DNA of 64,000 nt, taken from Sycon ciliatum (taxonomy: Eukaryota > Porifera > Calcarea > Leucosolenida > Sycettidae). The stretch is from contig NC_088643.1 in assembly GCF_964019385.1 (NCBI RefSeq), positions 7,633,495 through 7,697,494 of the forward strand, written 5' to 3'. Numbering within the stretch: position 1 is the first letter of the stretch; each line of letters starts with the position of its first letter. A program made the position numbers and the translations under genes. Of this stretch, positions 47,501 through 59,000 are shown in pieces. Under the pieces are notes generated by a model, which ran no database searches, was not told the DNA's origin, and saw only the letters and a program-made list of their open reading frames with translations.

Positions 47501-50054
47501 GCTCGTAAACAATTCTCAAAGATCGAAAATGGAACCAGCCATTACCGAACATGCCACATCTGTGGGAATAGAATACAATAATCGAAAAACTGAAGTAAAG
47601 CACGCCATAGTGGGTTACTGTACAACGAAGAAAGCCAATGTCAGAGCTGTTATAACTGCGTTGATTGATATGATTACAAACTACAAGTTCCTAAAACGAA
47701 CGGCAGTAAGGAACAAAAGAAAACTCACCAAGGAAAATGCAAAAAATCAAATTCACTCGACATCATCATCACCTTCTGCATCTTGCACTTCATCTTCTTC
47801 ACCACTAATGTCTGCGTCAATCATATCCCGAGCGTCTTCCGCCATGCCGCCAGGCTTCGTGCGGTGGATACGGTTGGTGTCCGCTGCCGTTATTCCACAA
47901 GCGTCGAAACTGCGCACAATTGTTTCACTGGAAACTTGTTCCCATGCACAGATGGTTCAGGTCACCATCTTGAGCTTGGACGGCACCCTAGCGTTGCCGC
48001 GTGGAGTCAAATCGGTGCCTCGCTCCGGCTCTTGCAGCCACTCTTCGTACAACTCCCTGTAGCAAGCCTTGAATGGAGCATTCCATGAAACGTCGGCTGA
48101 CTGGACCACTTTCCTCGGTAGTATAGTGGTAAGTATCTCCGCCTGTCACGCGGAAGACCCGGGTTCGATTCCCGGACGGGGAGCGAAATGTAGTCTAATA
48201 AGGGGACTACTTAACTATTATGTACAACTACTCGTTATACTACTCGTCTCAGAGCACGCGTAAGGCTGTTATAATGGTTATATTATCAAAGGAAAGACTG
48301 TACTATCACAAATGTTCTGGACTGGGAGAACACCACAGGGAGGACTGGAAGAAGCAGAAAGACGACTGAGAGAAGCACAAAGAGACTGGGAGAAGCAGAA
48401 AGACGACTGAGAGAACAACCCTGCGCACCGGGGATGATGCCAACAACGGTGTTGGTCGCACGCAGATTTCATTCACCTCGTCCATTGTGTGACACCAGAA
48501 CGAATCCCAAACAAGGAAATTCGATGTCTCAAGCGCAGTAGCAGCTGGCTTCCATACATCGTCGACCCAGCGCAGTGTCGCCCAGCCGTTATCCGTCAGA
48601 ACTATCACCACTCCGGCGATATCCTTCAACTCTCGCCGGGCGTTCGTTTTCCTTTGAACACGATTAGCGGCGGAAGTCGAGTGCCATCAGTGAAGGCTGC
48701 AAGACAGACGATAATGCACGACTTCTCGAGTCCGGTAGTCCGTACTGGCACGTGCTGAACCCCGCCGGGTAGTTCTACAGTGGTGCCTCCAGGCATATCG
48801 GCCCATAGCCCATGGCGGTTTCATCCATGTTCGCTATGTGAGCAGGCTGAAGCTCACTGTCCTCGCGAATATCGCGACACAACTTCACAAAGTGTGCTAC
48901 TTTTAGCTGAGAGCTCCGGCCAATCTCTACTGCCCTTGAAATCGGGGTCGTTGGAGAGTTGCTTGGCGCGAAGCACTATGGCCTTACACGTGACGCGGAG
49001 AGTTTGTTCTCGTTGCTCACCGGTCAAGGCAATGCGCTCATTCTCCATCCCCGGCTGAGCGGACGCATGGCCACCGCCAGGTAACCTCTTCTTGGCTGCG
49101 GGCTTTTCCATTGCCTCCAGATCAGGTAGCTGTTTGCGCCATTCTCGAATTCGCTTTTCATCCACACCAATCTCTTGTGCCGCACCACGGTTTGTCGTCT
49201 CTTGACCATGCTTTGCTGTGCGGACTTTGAAAGCAACACTATACGATTTGAGCATACTGGATCGAAAGTGATCGACGAGAGAGCTCCGGAGTCTATCAGG
49301 TATTTGATACGGAAAGGCAATCACACTAATTATGACAAAATGGTAAGCTCTTGGATTGCTTTTTGTTGGCGAAATGGCGCTATAGCACAGACATTTTGGA
49401 CTTGTTCAAATGCTTTTGTCGCGGCGTTGTGCGTTTTTACTTGCACACTAAAGTATGAGTATGTCGTACTCCACTTGTCGTGGGCCAAATTCTATGGCCC
49501 AAGTTGTATTGGTCTACTTTCTTCATTGTTTTCGTTCCGTTCACCGCGAGGAGAAACGCGAGTGTACACTAGTTTTACAGTCATGATAAAGTGCCCAAGC
49601 CCTGAGGTCCAAAAGTACACAGTCGTACATGAACTCGCCGCATACTCCGTATGGTCCATGAACACAGGGACCCCGGGCCTCGCCCGCATTGCTTGTTTCG
49701 AATACGGGCCGCGGCGTCTGTTCAAGGAAATACGATACTTGGAACATGTAGCTGTCAGAAGCCCAGAAAATCGTTACTCAAGCAGTGAATTTCACCCCGG
49801 GGCACTATAATCATGTCACTATTCGCGAATTGTCGGTATATCCGAAGTTAATTGTATACAGTTAGATGGGACGTTGCTCTGGGCATGGAAATTCTGTCGT
49901 TATTCGCGAATTGTTATATCAGCAGTCCTTATTAGCGAAGCTCTCTGTAGAACACAATTCAAATACTGAAAACAATTGCATGGAACGAAGAACGCGATAG
50001 GTAATTCACTGTTGATGATGATAATAATTATGGTGACTTTTATTGTGGTTGTGA

Positions 50055-50090
<36 letters not shown>

Positions 50091-53000
50091 CTTCTTGTTT
50101 TGGCACAGCATGTTGATATTTTGGAGGCTGAGCCGATCGTGTCCAGCAGTTTAGCGGCCACTCTGCAGATGGCCGATCAGAAAGGTGAGAGCGCCATGCC
50201 ACTAGGGAGGTTCTGCTCTATGTTATGGGAACGCGACGCAAAGAATCACGCGAACTCTTTTCGCGTTCCCGTAACGTAAAGAAATCCTGTTCTGCTCTAC
50301 GTTCACGTAGAGAAGTCACGTGGAATGTTTACTGGGGATTTCCCCTTCCATATGTGGCAGTTTTCTGCCTGCACTCGAATGATACCCAGCAGATCCGTAC
50401 GCATTTTCTTTGCGTGTGCCACAGCGTAGAGAACCTCATCTCCGCGTAGAAATCTGGCCCCAAAACACGCGAAGCCGTAGACTCTAACCCAGACACCTGC
50501 TCTCTACGTGATTTCTCTACGTTTCACGTATAGCTGAACCTTTCTACTGCCATTCTCCTGTACACTCATGTTGCTCTCGCCTCCAGCGGTGTACTACCTT
50601 AGTCTTGTGCTGAAATACCATGCTAATTATAAAACCCACCGCAGCAGTGGCGAGGCTTCCTGCAGCTTCAATCACAGGTTTTACTCTTTTAGGGCTCTAA
50701 AACCACTTCCCATGTTCCCCTACTTGAGCAAATGTGTGCATGACATGTGCCTGAACAGCTATGTTCGAATATACAACTACATTTTATGTGCTGAAAAGTC
50801 GCTTGCCAGCGTTGTAGCAGGACTGGAGCTGACTTCGAAGCCATGGTGGACAGGCTGTCCAAAAGACGACGGGAGACGTGCCGAGTCTGCTCCAGCACCG
50901 GTTTTCCTAAGAAGCAAGCTGTGATATGGCTGGCAGCAATGTAGATATGTTGTGTTGTAGCAAGAATCCATATCCAGGAGTGGACGAATCCTATGTAGAG
51001 CGGTAGAGGTTTAGTTAGTGCGTGTTTTGGCAGAAGTATGACCGTGTGCGTATGATTTTCCGCTCCTGTCTGGTAGGCTTGCAACTGTTCACCTCTCCGC
51101 ACTGTGCTCTTGGCCCACATTCGTAACACTATAGCGAGGGAGTTTGTTCTTGTATGATGCTCCGTATCCTCCAGACAGCTGTTTCGTTCATCGAGCGCTC
51201 CTCAGTGGAGATAGATAACGAATGAATAGCAGTTAACCCTTTGCGTGCTGAGTACGAGTTAACTCGCACTTTATGCATGACCTGATCCACTACGTACGAG
51301 TTAACTCGCAAAAAAATTCGCGCGATATATCGCAATGCATAGACCAGTGTACAAACTTTCGTAACTTCGTCAAACATAAACGCACCGCGATAATCAATAC
51401 ACCGTTGGAAAGGTCTTGGCCTCATCTTTCTGGAGATATAAAGATCTTCACGATAGGATAAGAATTCATTGAGCGGCGACAAGATGAACACGGAAATCAC
51501 GGCCCAGAGTGAACGCGAATTTTTTTCATGAATTCTTTTTGTTGAAGAGCGTGCCAGGGGATTTCCCTTTGGCACAGCGCATGCGTGATGGACATCAAAT
51601 GAAGCGCTTGGATCTGAGCTTTGCAGCGCAGTTTGTGAAAATCTGTTGAATTTGGGCAAGAAGCCGAACAAGAATGTGAAATTGAGTTGTGGTGCCATTC
51701 CGAGGCACGGTGGAGTAGTTTGGAGAGGACGTGGAAGTGGCACTGATGTGTCTATGGAGCTGAGAGCTGCCAGGATGGATTCGCTTGGTCCTGACCTTTC
51801 CAACGAGCAAAGGACGATGAAAATCCATTAAGGTGGAGTGAAATGAGAATAAATTTCGTTCGGAGCTGTGAGTGCATACTCCACCAAGAGAGTCAGTGCG
51901 CTGGAAAGCCAGTGGATTGGAGAAAAGGGGCTCAGCATGCAAAGGGTTAAAGGAACTGAGGAGCTCTCAATGACCGAAACAGCTGTCTGGAGGATATGGA
52001 GCATCATCCAAGAACGAACTTACTCGCTATGGCGTTACGAATGTGGGCCAGGAGCACAGTGCGGAGAGGTGAACAGTTTCAACTTTTTCAAATGGCCGAG
52101 TTCGTCGCAGCTTCTGAGTTGTCTTGTAAATACACAGTTTATCAGGTGGCATCAGTTAGTCAAATGGCTGATGTCTTATAATAAAAAATTCCGCAGTGGG
52201 CTGTGGAATCATCGAGTTGCGGACCCTCTCTTTGTTGTGTACTCTTGATAGTAGTGAGGCAAATGAACGCTCCGTACATATCGAATATATACCCAGCACA
52301 GTGGGGATAGGATATAACGACCCCGAAAATAACGACAGATCAACTTTACTGACACTTTTTTGGTGACCGAAGACCTGAAAATTAGGAAACGATTGTGGGT
52401 TTCACATTAGTGGCTTGGGCATTAAGATAACGAATGGCTTAACAACGTATTTCAGAATTTCACAATCGCAAAGCCAAAAGTGGAAAAGAAATCGAAAACG
52501 TGATGAAAAAAAAAGATGTCAAATAACAAAAAAAACAGCTGCCGAAAACACTGCTTCGGATGGCACAGATGTGGTACTGTCTGACCAGTGGTGCAACGTC
52601 CGGGAACAGCTCGCTGTGGGTCCTCCACCGCTGCAGAACATCTGTCTCCAGCGACACTACCTCTTCAGTGAAGTAAACAGGCGCCCGAGCATATAGAATG
52701 TCGAGTTCCACCGGGTGCTCACATCTTGTATCAGCCGTTTGGTGGTGGAAGACTGGTTGATCTGCTGCTGCTTCTTCATCAGCAACTCTGAAGCAGTAGC
52801 AGAGTGCTTGAAGTGGCCTACGGCTTTCCTGGCAGCTGACAGCACCTTCTCCAGGCCCTTCGTCTTGTCAACTGCATGGCGGATGACAGTTTGAAGTCGA
52901 TGCGCCATGCACACTTGACTGGTGCAACCTGCCTCATCTTCGCGCATCCTGCCTGCGGAGACCATGTTGGCCGCTTCGTCATGTGTCACTGCGATCAGCG

Positions 53001-56000
53001 CAGTCCTTGGAATACTCAACTCATTCAGCGTCTCACTGAAATGCTCCTCGAGGCGAACGCTTGTGTGCCTTCCGTGGAACAAAGACATCTGCAGCACAGC
53101 ACTGACCAGAGTCTACTCGATTGTTATGAAATGGACCGTGTACGTAACTTAGCGTCGCGGAGGAAGTCCAACCGTCCGTCGTCACTGCGATGCCTTCTGC
53201 AGAAGCAGCGGTAATCAGTTCTACCAGTTCCTTCTTGGCGTCTGCATGACGCTTCTTGAGGGGGCTCGCAATATGCGTTCTACACGGGACCGAATAGCTT
53301 TACTCCATGAAGCTAATAGTGCGGACCAAGCCCGGATCTGCAATTGTCGACAGCGGCCGACACGAGTCTACGATCCAGTTCAGCAGGAGTTCCCTGACCT
53401 CTCCAGCTCGTACTGGTGAGCAGGGGCGGGACGCGGTGGGTGCGGAGCTCGAAAAGAATGAATGAATGGTCGAGTGCTACGACTTACTCGCCCGGCTTCC
53501 GATTCCGACGCAGCACTGCCAGTACTTTCCGAACTCTGCAGACTGACGTGCATGGAACATGGCTTTGTGACGTGCATGGAACATGGCTTTGTGACGTGCA
53601 TGGAACATGGCTTTGTGACGTGCATGGAACATGGCTTTGTGACGTGCATGGAACATGGCTTTGTGACGTGCATGGAACATGGCTTTGTGACGTGCATGGA
53701 ACATGGCTTTGTGACGTGCGTGGAACATGGCTTTGTGACGTGCATGGAACATGGCTTTGTGACGTGCATGGAACATGGCTTTGTGACGTGCATGGAACAT
53801 GGCTTTGTGACGTGCATGGAACATGGCTTTGTGACGTGCATGGAACATGGCTTTGTGACGTGCGCGGACCGTGCTGTACACCGTACACTGTAAAGCAGAA
53901 GTACAATGTACATGCCGCATGGCAGCGGTGTAGTTTGCTGTGCTAGTGGTGGCGGAGGCACGCATCCAGTGAACCCGCAGTGATCCTACTGAGTCTGTAT
54001 ACCCATTACTGTATCTGATGATTCGTTTTATGTAATTGTGTTGATTCTTCACAAATGTGTTATGTTGCCCGTGCAAGAGGCTCAAGGAGTTCAAAAAAAA
54101 AAAGTGTAGTTGCCGTACATGGACTTTTGGGTTGAGCTATGCATGCATGATACATGTACATGCACATCTGCATTCCATGTGCATTACATGTACATGTAAA
54201 TTATGCACATGCACATCAGCAATAAATTTCTGTCATCTTGAAAAACGTATCGCATACTAAGGGCGCGTTCGAATTGTCACTCTTTCACTTTTCGAGGAGT
54301 TTTGTTTTTCTAAAGAGCTGGCCTCCTCAGAAAAACGAAACTCCACAACCTCATCCGATGGGAGAGGTGGATAAGTTCCGAAGAGTTTGGAATAGCTACG
54401 TCGAGATGGTCGGACGTCATCGCCATGACAATTCCACTGCTTGAAAGTTTAGTTTCAACTCGTCAGTGTTTGCGATTGCCTAATCTTTGTTGTGCTGTTC
54501 TTCTGTGGAATTATTTGTTATGATTGCCGTAGCTGACCTGTTCTCTTGTGCGTTCCTATCATATTTACTGCTTGCTAGGTTTCCTCGAGCAGCAGAAGTC
54601 TAAAGATGAGCTGCGCAAGGGCGTAAGCCTCCAGCTCGTAGGGAGCGCAGCAGAAATGGATGCCAAGGCCCGCGACAGAGCCGGGTAAGATTCTCAGTAT
54701 ATGCCATTAACATTACGATTGTGTTTCTAATATCAACCATGAAACCACTGGGTGCATTCTAGTTGCTATCTCCTCAGTCTTGCTGCGAGTTTCTGGCATT
54801 TGCCTGTAGGGAATACGTAGATAAGTTGTGTTGTTTTGCATGTTTATTTTTTACTCTTTTTCTTTCATAATTTCCTCATTGTTTCATGACATATCCGTTG
54901 TACGGGAACCTGTGCATGTATCATGGACCCTTTTCACATCATGTTTGCTCGTGTCCTGTGTTGCCTTTCCGGTGTTTCCCAGGGAGCTGAGAGATAGGGA
55001 GCGAGAGAGAGAGCGGAGGGAGCGAGACAGGGAGCATGATCGTGATAGGCACTATGACCGAGATCGAGAAAGGTTAGTGACTGTCCACACGGTGCAGAGA
55101 GCCTTATGCCCCAACCAAATATAACATTGTTTAGGGCTGGCTGACCGGGTCATTTTTCCCCTGATTCTGAAACCTTTTTGGTCCGCACATTTGTACGACG
55201 GGTGCCTGAGGAGCCTGTAGGTAGCTGGCGAACCGCTCGTTTGCATCGTGCATGCATGCGCATGCATATATCCAGTACTAGACATCTAGGCTGTAAGGTG
55301 TACACAGTCAGTCAACTGTGATATTAATCTATACCATGAGAATATTATGCATGTGCATCAAGTACTGAAGTACTACATGATTGTAAATGACGTACATTCA
55401 TGTTTATGCTTTTGTCCGTCGTATATCCTTATGTAAGCATCAGGATCATTGATACATTACAACCAAAAAATTGTTCAGAAAGGTTTTTCCCGGCCGACCC
55501 GAAACTAGCTTGTTTTGGTTTTCGGTCTTATTGCAAACCAATTTCTTGTTCTTGGTCAACTCCCTTTAGAGCCCTTGTCTGTGTCACTGGTGTGTATCAG
55601 GCGAATCACATCCTTGTTTTTGCTGCACAGCCGAGCCTGCGAAATGTCGTTACAAAGGATATCATTGTCCTCATTTTGGAGGTTTTAACATGCAGGTGTG
55701 TGTCTCTGGTGGACTGTTGAAATGTTTCCTCTATTCCCAGGTGTCCTTTAGGGCCACTGTACTTTCCCGGCCTGTAGGCATCATGTGTGCGCCTACTGTG
55801 ACGTTTGTTTGTTGCCCATCTTCTCCTTACTCTCTTGTAGGAATCCTCTGGAGAAACCCGGTTATAAGCCAAAAGTCAAACTGGAGTACTCTGATAACAG
55901 TGGTCGTCTCCTTGACGAGAAGGAGGTAAGAACCCCGTAAATATCTTCCATGATTGTTGTGCTATTTGCCACTCTTTTCTTGCGGAGTAGAATGATCTCT

Positions 56001-59000
56001 CGATCTTAGCATGTGCCAAGCTGTTTCTCCCTTCTGGTTTCAGCATCTCCGGCCCGTACTCTGACATAGATCTCCCTTTGCAATCCTTGTAGTGAGAGCT
56101 GAAGAGACGTTTTCCTTATCATCTCTTCTGCCCTTGTCAGCCTGGTGAACGTTCTTGGGCTGTCTTTTGCGAATAGCATGGTCTGTGGTTCGAGTCCCGG
56201 TGGCATGACTGATGAGTTCTTCTTTCTTTCGTATCTCGCTTGCAAATGTGGAGTTTCGGAAGAAGAGAGAAACAGCATCAGGCATGTGGCATAGTTTCCT
56301 AATTTTCTTTTGTGTCTTGCCACGTATGTCTTAGGCATTCCGCCAGCTCTCTTGGAGGTTCCATGGCAAGACGTCTGGCAAGGCAAAGACTGAGAAAAGG
56401 AGGAAGAAACTGGACGAGGAAAAGGTATGGCTCTGCTAGATCACTTAGGATGCGTCCTTTCCCTGCTGTCGCTTAGCTGTCTGGCACATACTTTTTTTTT
56501 CAGTGTTGCAACGAATAGCAAAATCACGAACGAGTATTCTAACGACTATGCACAGTACGAACGAACGTGTATTCTACTATTCTACCCATACCGACGAGAC
56601 CATTTCAGCACACTATGCTTCCTTGTTTATTTTAGAGTTTTCTTACTCTTCTTTATATACAGTCAGACCTCGCATAACTGCACACATCCGTTTTCCACAA
56701 AAATATCCGGATAGGCGAGGGAACCAGATAATCGAACACACATACTGTGTGTATGCATGGCATATGCTGTAAATCGATAACCAACGATTTTCTTCCGGAT
56801 GGCGAGGGATCCGGATGAAAGAGGGCCGGATAAGCGAGGTCTGACTGTACTGCAGCCAGACAACGTAGAATAAACATTGATCACTCTCACTGGAAATTAG
56901 ACTTGTGGAATAAATAAAGAAATAAATAAATACTGGCACGAGCAAGAAAGAAGAATATACTGATAAGATACCAGTACCAAGAAAGGAAGGAAGGAGCTGC
57001 AAGTTGAGAGACTTGCGAGCAGGATTGTGGCCCTCATTCCTTATCTCTATCAACTGAGTCCGCTGAAGTAGCAACGTCTGGCAAGTTGACGAACGGCAAA
57101 CCAGTAGTTATGGCGCTAGTACCGTTTCTGGACATGATCGTTTGAAGACGGCGGCCGTTCTTGTTAATGAAGAGCATGGCGTTGATACAATGGCTGCTCA
57201 AATCGGCTCAAGCCAGTAGCTGAAAAGCTTTGCTCAGACTCTGCTGACGAAGCTGGTACACAGAAGACACTTTTCGCGAGGCTGACGACATCAGGGAATG
57301 TTTCCGAGTAGCTCTGCCACCAGACCAGGTGATCGCTATCGATGTGGCAAGCGTCATCGTCCAGAAACACACAAAGTTGCTCTGCTGGTGTCAACTAGAT
57401 AGGAACTGGGGCTGACTGCTGGCTACCTAAATTACCAGCAAGACGACTAAGCAGCGGTTGCTCCTTGCGCTGCACAGCTGCTCGCGACTCACATGCTGCC
57501 GGAGATTAGCAACGCCTCTTTGCTGGTGGCTCCAGCACAGTGCAGCACTCATCCGATTCATCATCAGATTCTGCTTGATCCGTAGAATCAGCATTCTCAA
57601 CAGTAACAGTAAGAATGTCCTTGATGTTGTCGGTCACCTCTTGCCTGCAGTCTTCGTCAAGGAACAGTAGGGACTTGAATCTCAGATCCAAAGCAGCCGC
57701 TATCACCTCGCATGATGATACCTTGACAGGAGAAAGGTGAAATTTTGATTTCAACTCTGTCCGCAACTTGTTACGCACATTGCTGATGAACGACGTCTAC
57801 ATTTCCTTGTGAGTGCACTGCTCCAGGGGGCCGAACATCGGAGGCCGAACATCACGGGCTGTACTGTCGAAATCGACACTTTGCTGGATGTCGAAAGGCT
57901 GGTTGTCACTGCTTTGAAAGGCTCAAATAGTTCAGCCAGTGCTTCCGCCTGATTCCATTTATCCGTGTCCAGGTTGGGGCTCTGATCCGATGCTTTTGTG
58001 ATGGATGTGTCATTGAGGACTCCTGCAATCGGCTCACACAGCTTCACCAGGCGAGCTAGAATGTCACAAGTGTAATTCCATCTGGTCGCCACTTCCGATA
58101 CAAGTGTCAGTGTTCTGGACATGCTCTCCTGCACCTGGTGCTCACGTAGAGCATGGGAAGCTACATTGCTGTGATTGGCGTGCCCAACTGGTTTTCTGCA
58201 CTGGGCCAGTAGCTTGGAGATAGCAGACATGTCAAGGGTATGTCTAATGGCAGTTTGAAGTCCGTGGCATGCACAGGCTACAGTGTACATGCCTGGCAAA
58301 CACTTCTCCAGCTTGCGACCTGCAGCCACTGTATTGGCTGCCTGGTCGCTGACAATACCAGTCGGCTTCTTGTTACGGATGCTGAGTCGCTGTAAGGGTG
58401 CCAGAGTTTGCTGCACTACATGAATCGCTGTGACGCTCAGGAAAAGGTGGCGTGTCCAACACAACACTGCGGAGTTTCCAGTCGATGAAGTGACCTGTGT
58501 ACGTTGCACACGAAACACTCCTTGACGAAGACCACATGTCAGGAGTGACGGCTATTCCGTCGATGCGATTCAAGACTTGAACCAGCTGCTGCCGCAGCAG
58601 TTCGTGCCGACGTCCAATGATCGCGAACATGTTCGTTCGACTCAGGACTTTATGCGCGGGTTCAAGCAGTTTCAGGAGCTCGACAAACCCCAGATCGGTA
58701 ACGATTGACGCGGGACGCAGGGAGTCAGTCACCCACTCAGCTAAACGGCTCGTAATATCCGCCTTCCGCTTCTCGGTAATCGTTCGGCCACCCAATAATT
58801 GGGACATCACAACGGAACTTTTTTGCCGCAGTTTGCCGTTGCTGACTTGTCGATGGTGCCGGCTGTGCAAGCGCTGCAAGAGCCCATGCATTGACCTTGT
58901 TGTTGAGCCATTTTATTTTAGCAACTTTTACAGAGCTTACATTTGACGTTCGTGCTGTCGCTCACTTTCTCAAAACTCTCCCACACGGAGCTAGCTTTAC

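Larger units (their letters stand above)
47243..49735 (-). mobile_element. Pogo-like DNA transposon with decayed transposase
   Basis: TIRs CGTATTTCCTTGA and, inverted, TCGTATTTCCTTGA lie between TA duplications (47,241-47,242 and 49,736-49,737). The uninserted site is seen at 46,944. Minus-strand transposase, N to C: KSYSVAFKVRTAKHG and VDEKRIREWRKQ (CENP-B-like helix-turn-helix, about 49,250-49,110), NMDET (first catalytic Asp, about 48,830), ADMPGGTTVELPGG and VPVRTTGLEK, LVWDSFWCH (second Asp, about 48,500), VVGIIPGAQG, then QSADVSWNAPFKACYREL (third Asp, about 48,090) and an acidic tail ending near 47,755. Frameshifts near 48,810 and 48,430 and the tRNA-headed insertion inactivate it. Confidence 0.85.
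46857..49940. repeat. Tandem segmental duplication split by the pogo-like element (SART1 intron 19)
   Basis: Block A (poly-C then TGGCTGCATCTT ... CTTCTGCATGAC) occurs at about 46,857-46,945 and 47,163-47,240. Block B (AGCCCAGAAAATCGTTACTC ... TTCGCGAATTGTCG) occurs at about 46,966-47,165 and 49,749-49,940. The order A-B-A-[transposon]-B shows a tandem duplication of about 305 bp followed by insertion at the second A/B junction. Block B has repeated TCGCGAATTGTCGTTA motifs that resemble Tigger/pogo termini. Confidence 0.8.

Noticed and set aside
53545-53866. CRISPR-like direct repeat array
   Set aside because: Units are directly adjacent with no spacers, and the context is an intron of an animal gene.
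53380-54094. Several overlapping open frames of 140-205 codons on both strands
   Set aside because: They are produced by the 24-bp minisatellite, whose unit length is a multiple of three and lacks stops in most frames.
56207-56235. CTGATGAG in SART1 intron 23
   Set aside because: No GAAA box follows at a suitable distance.
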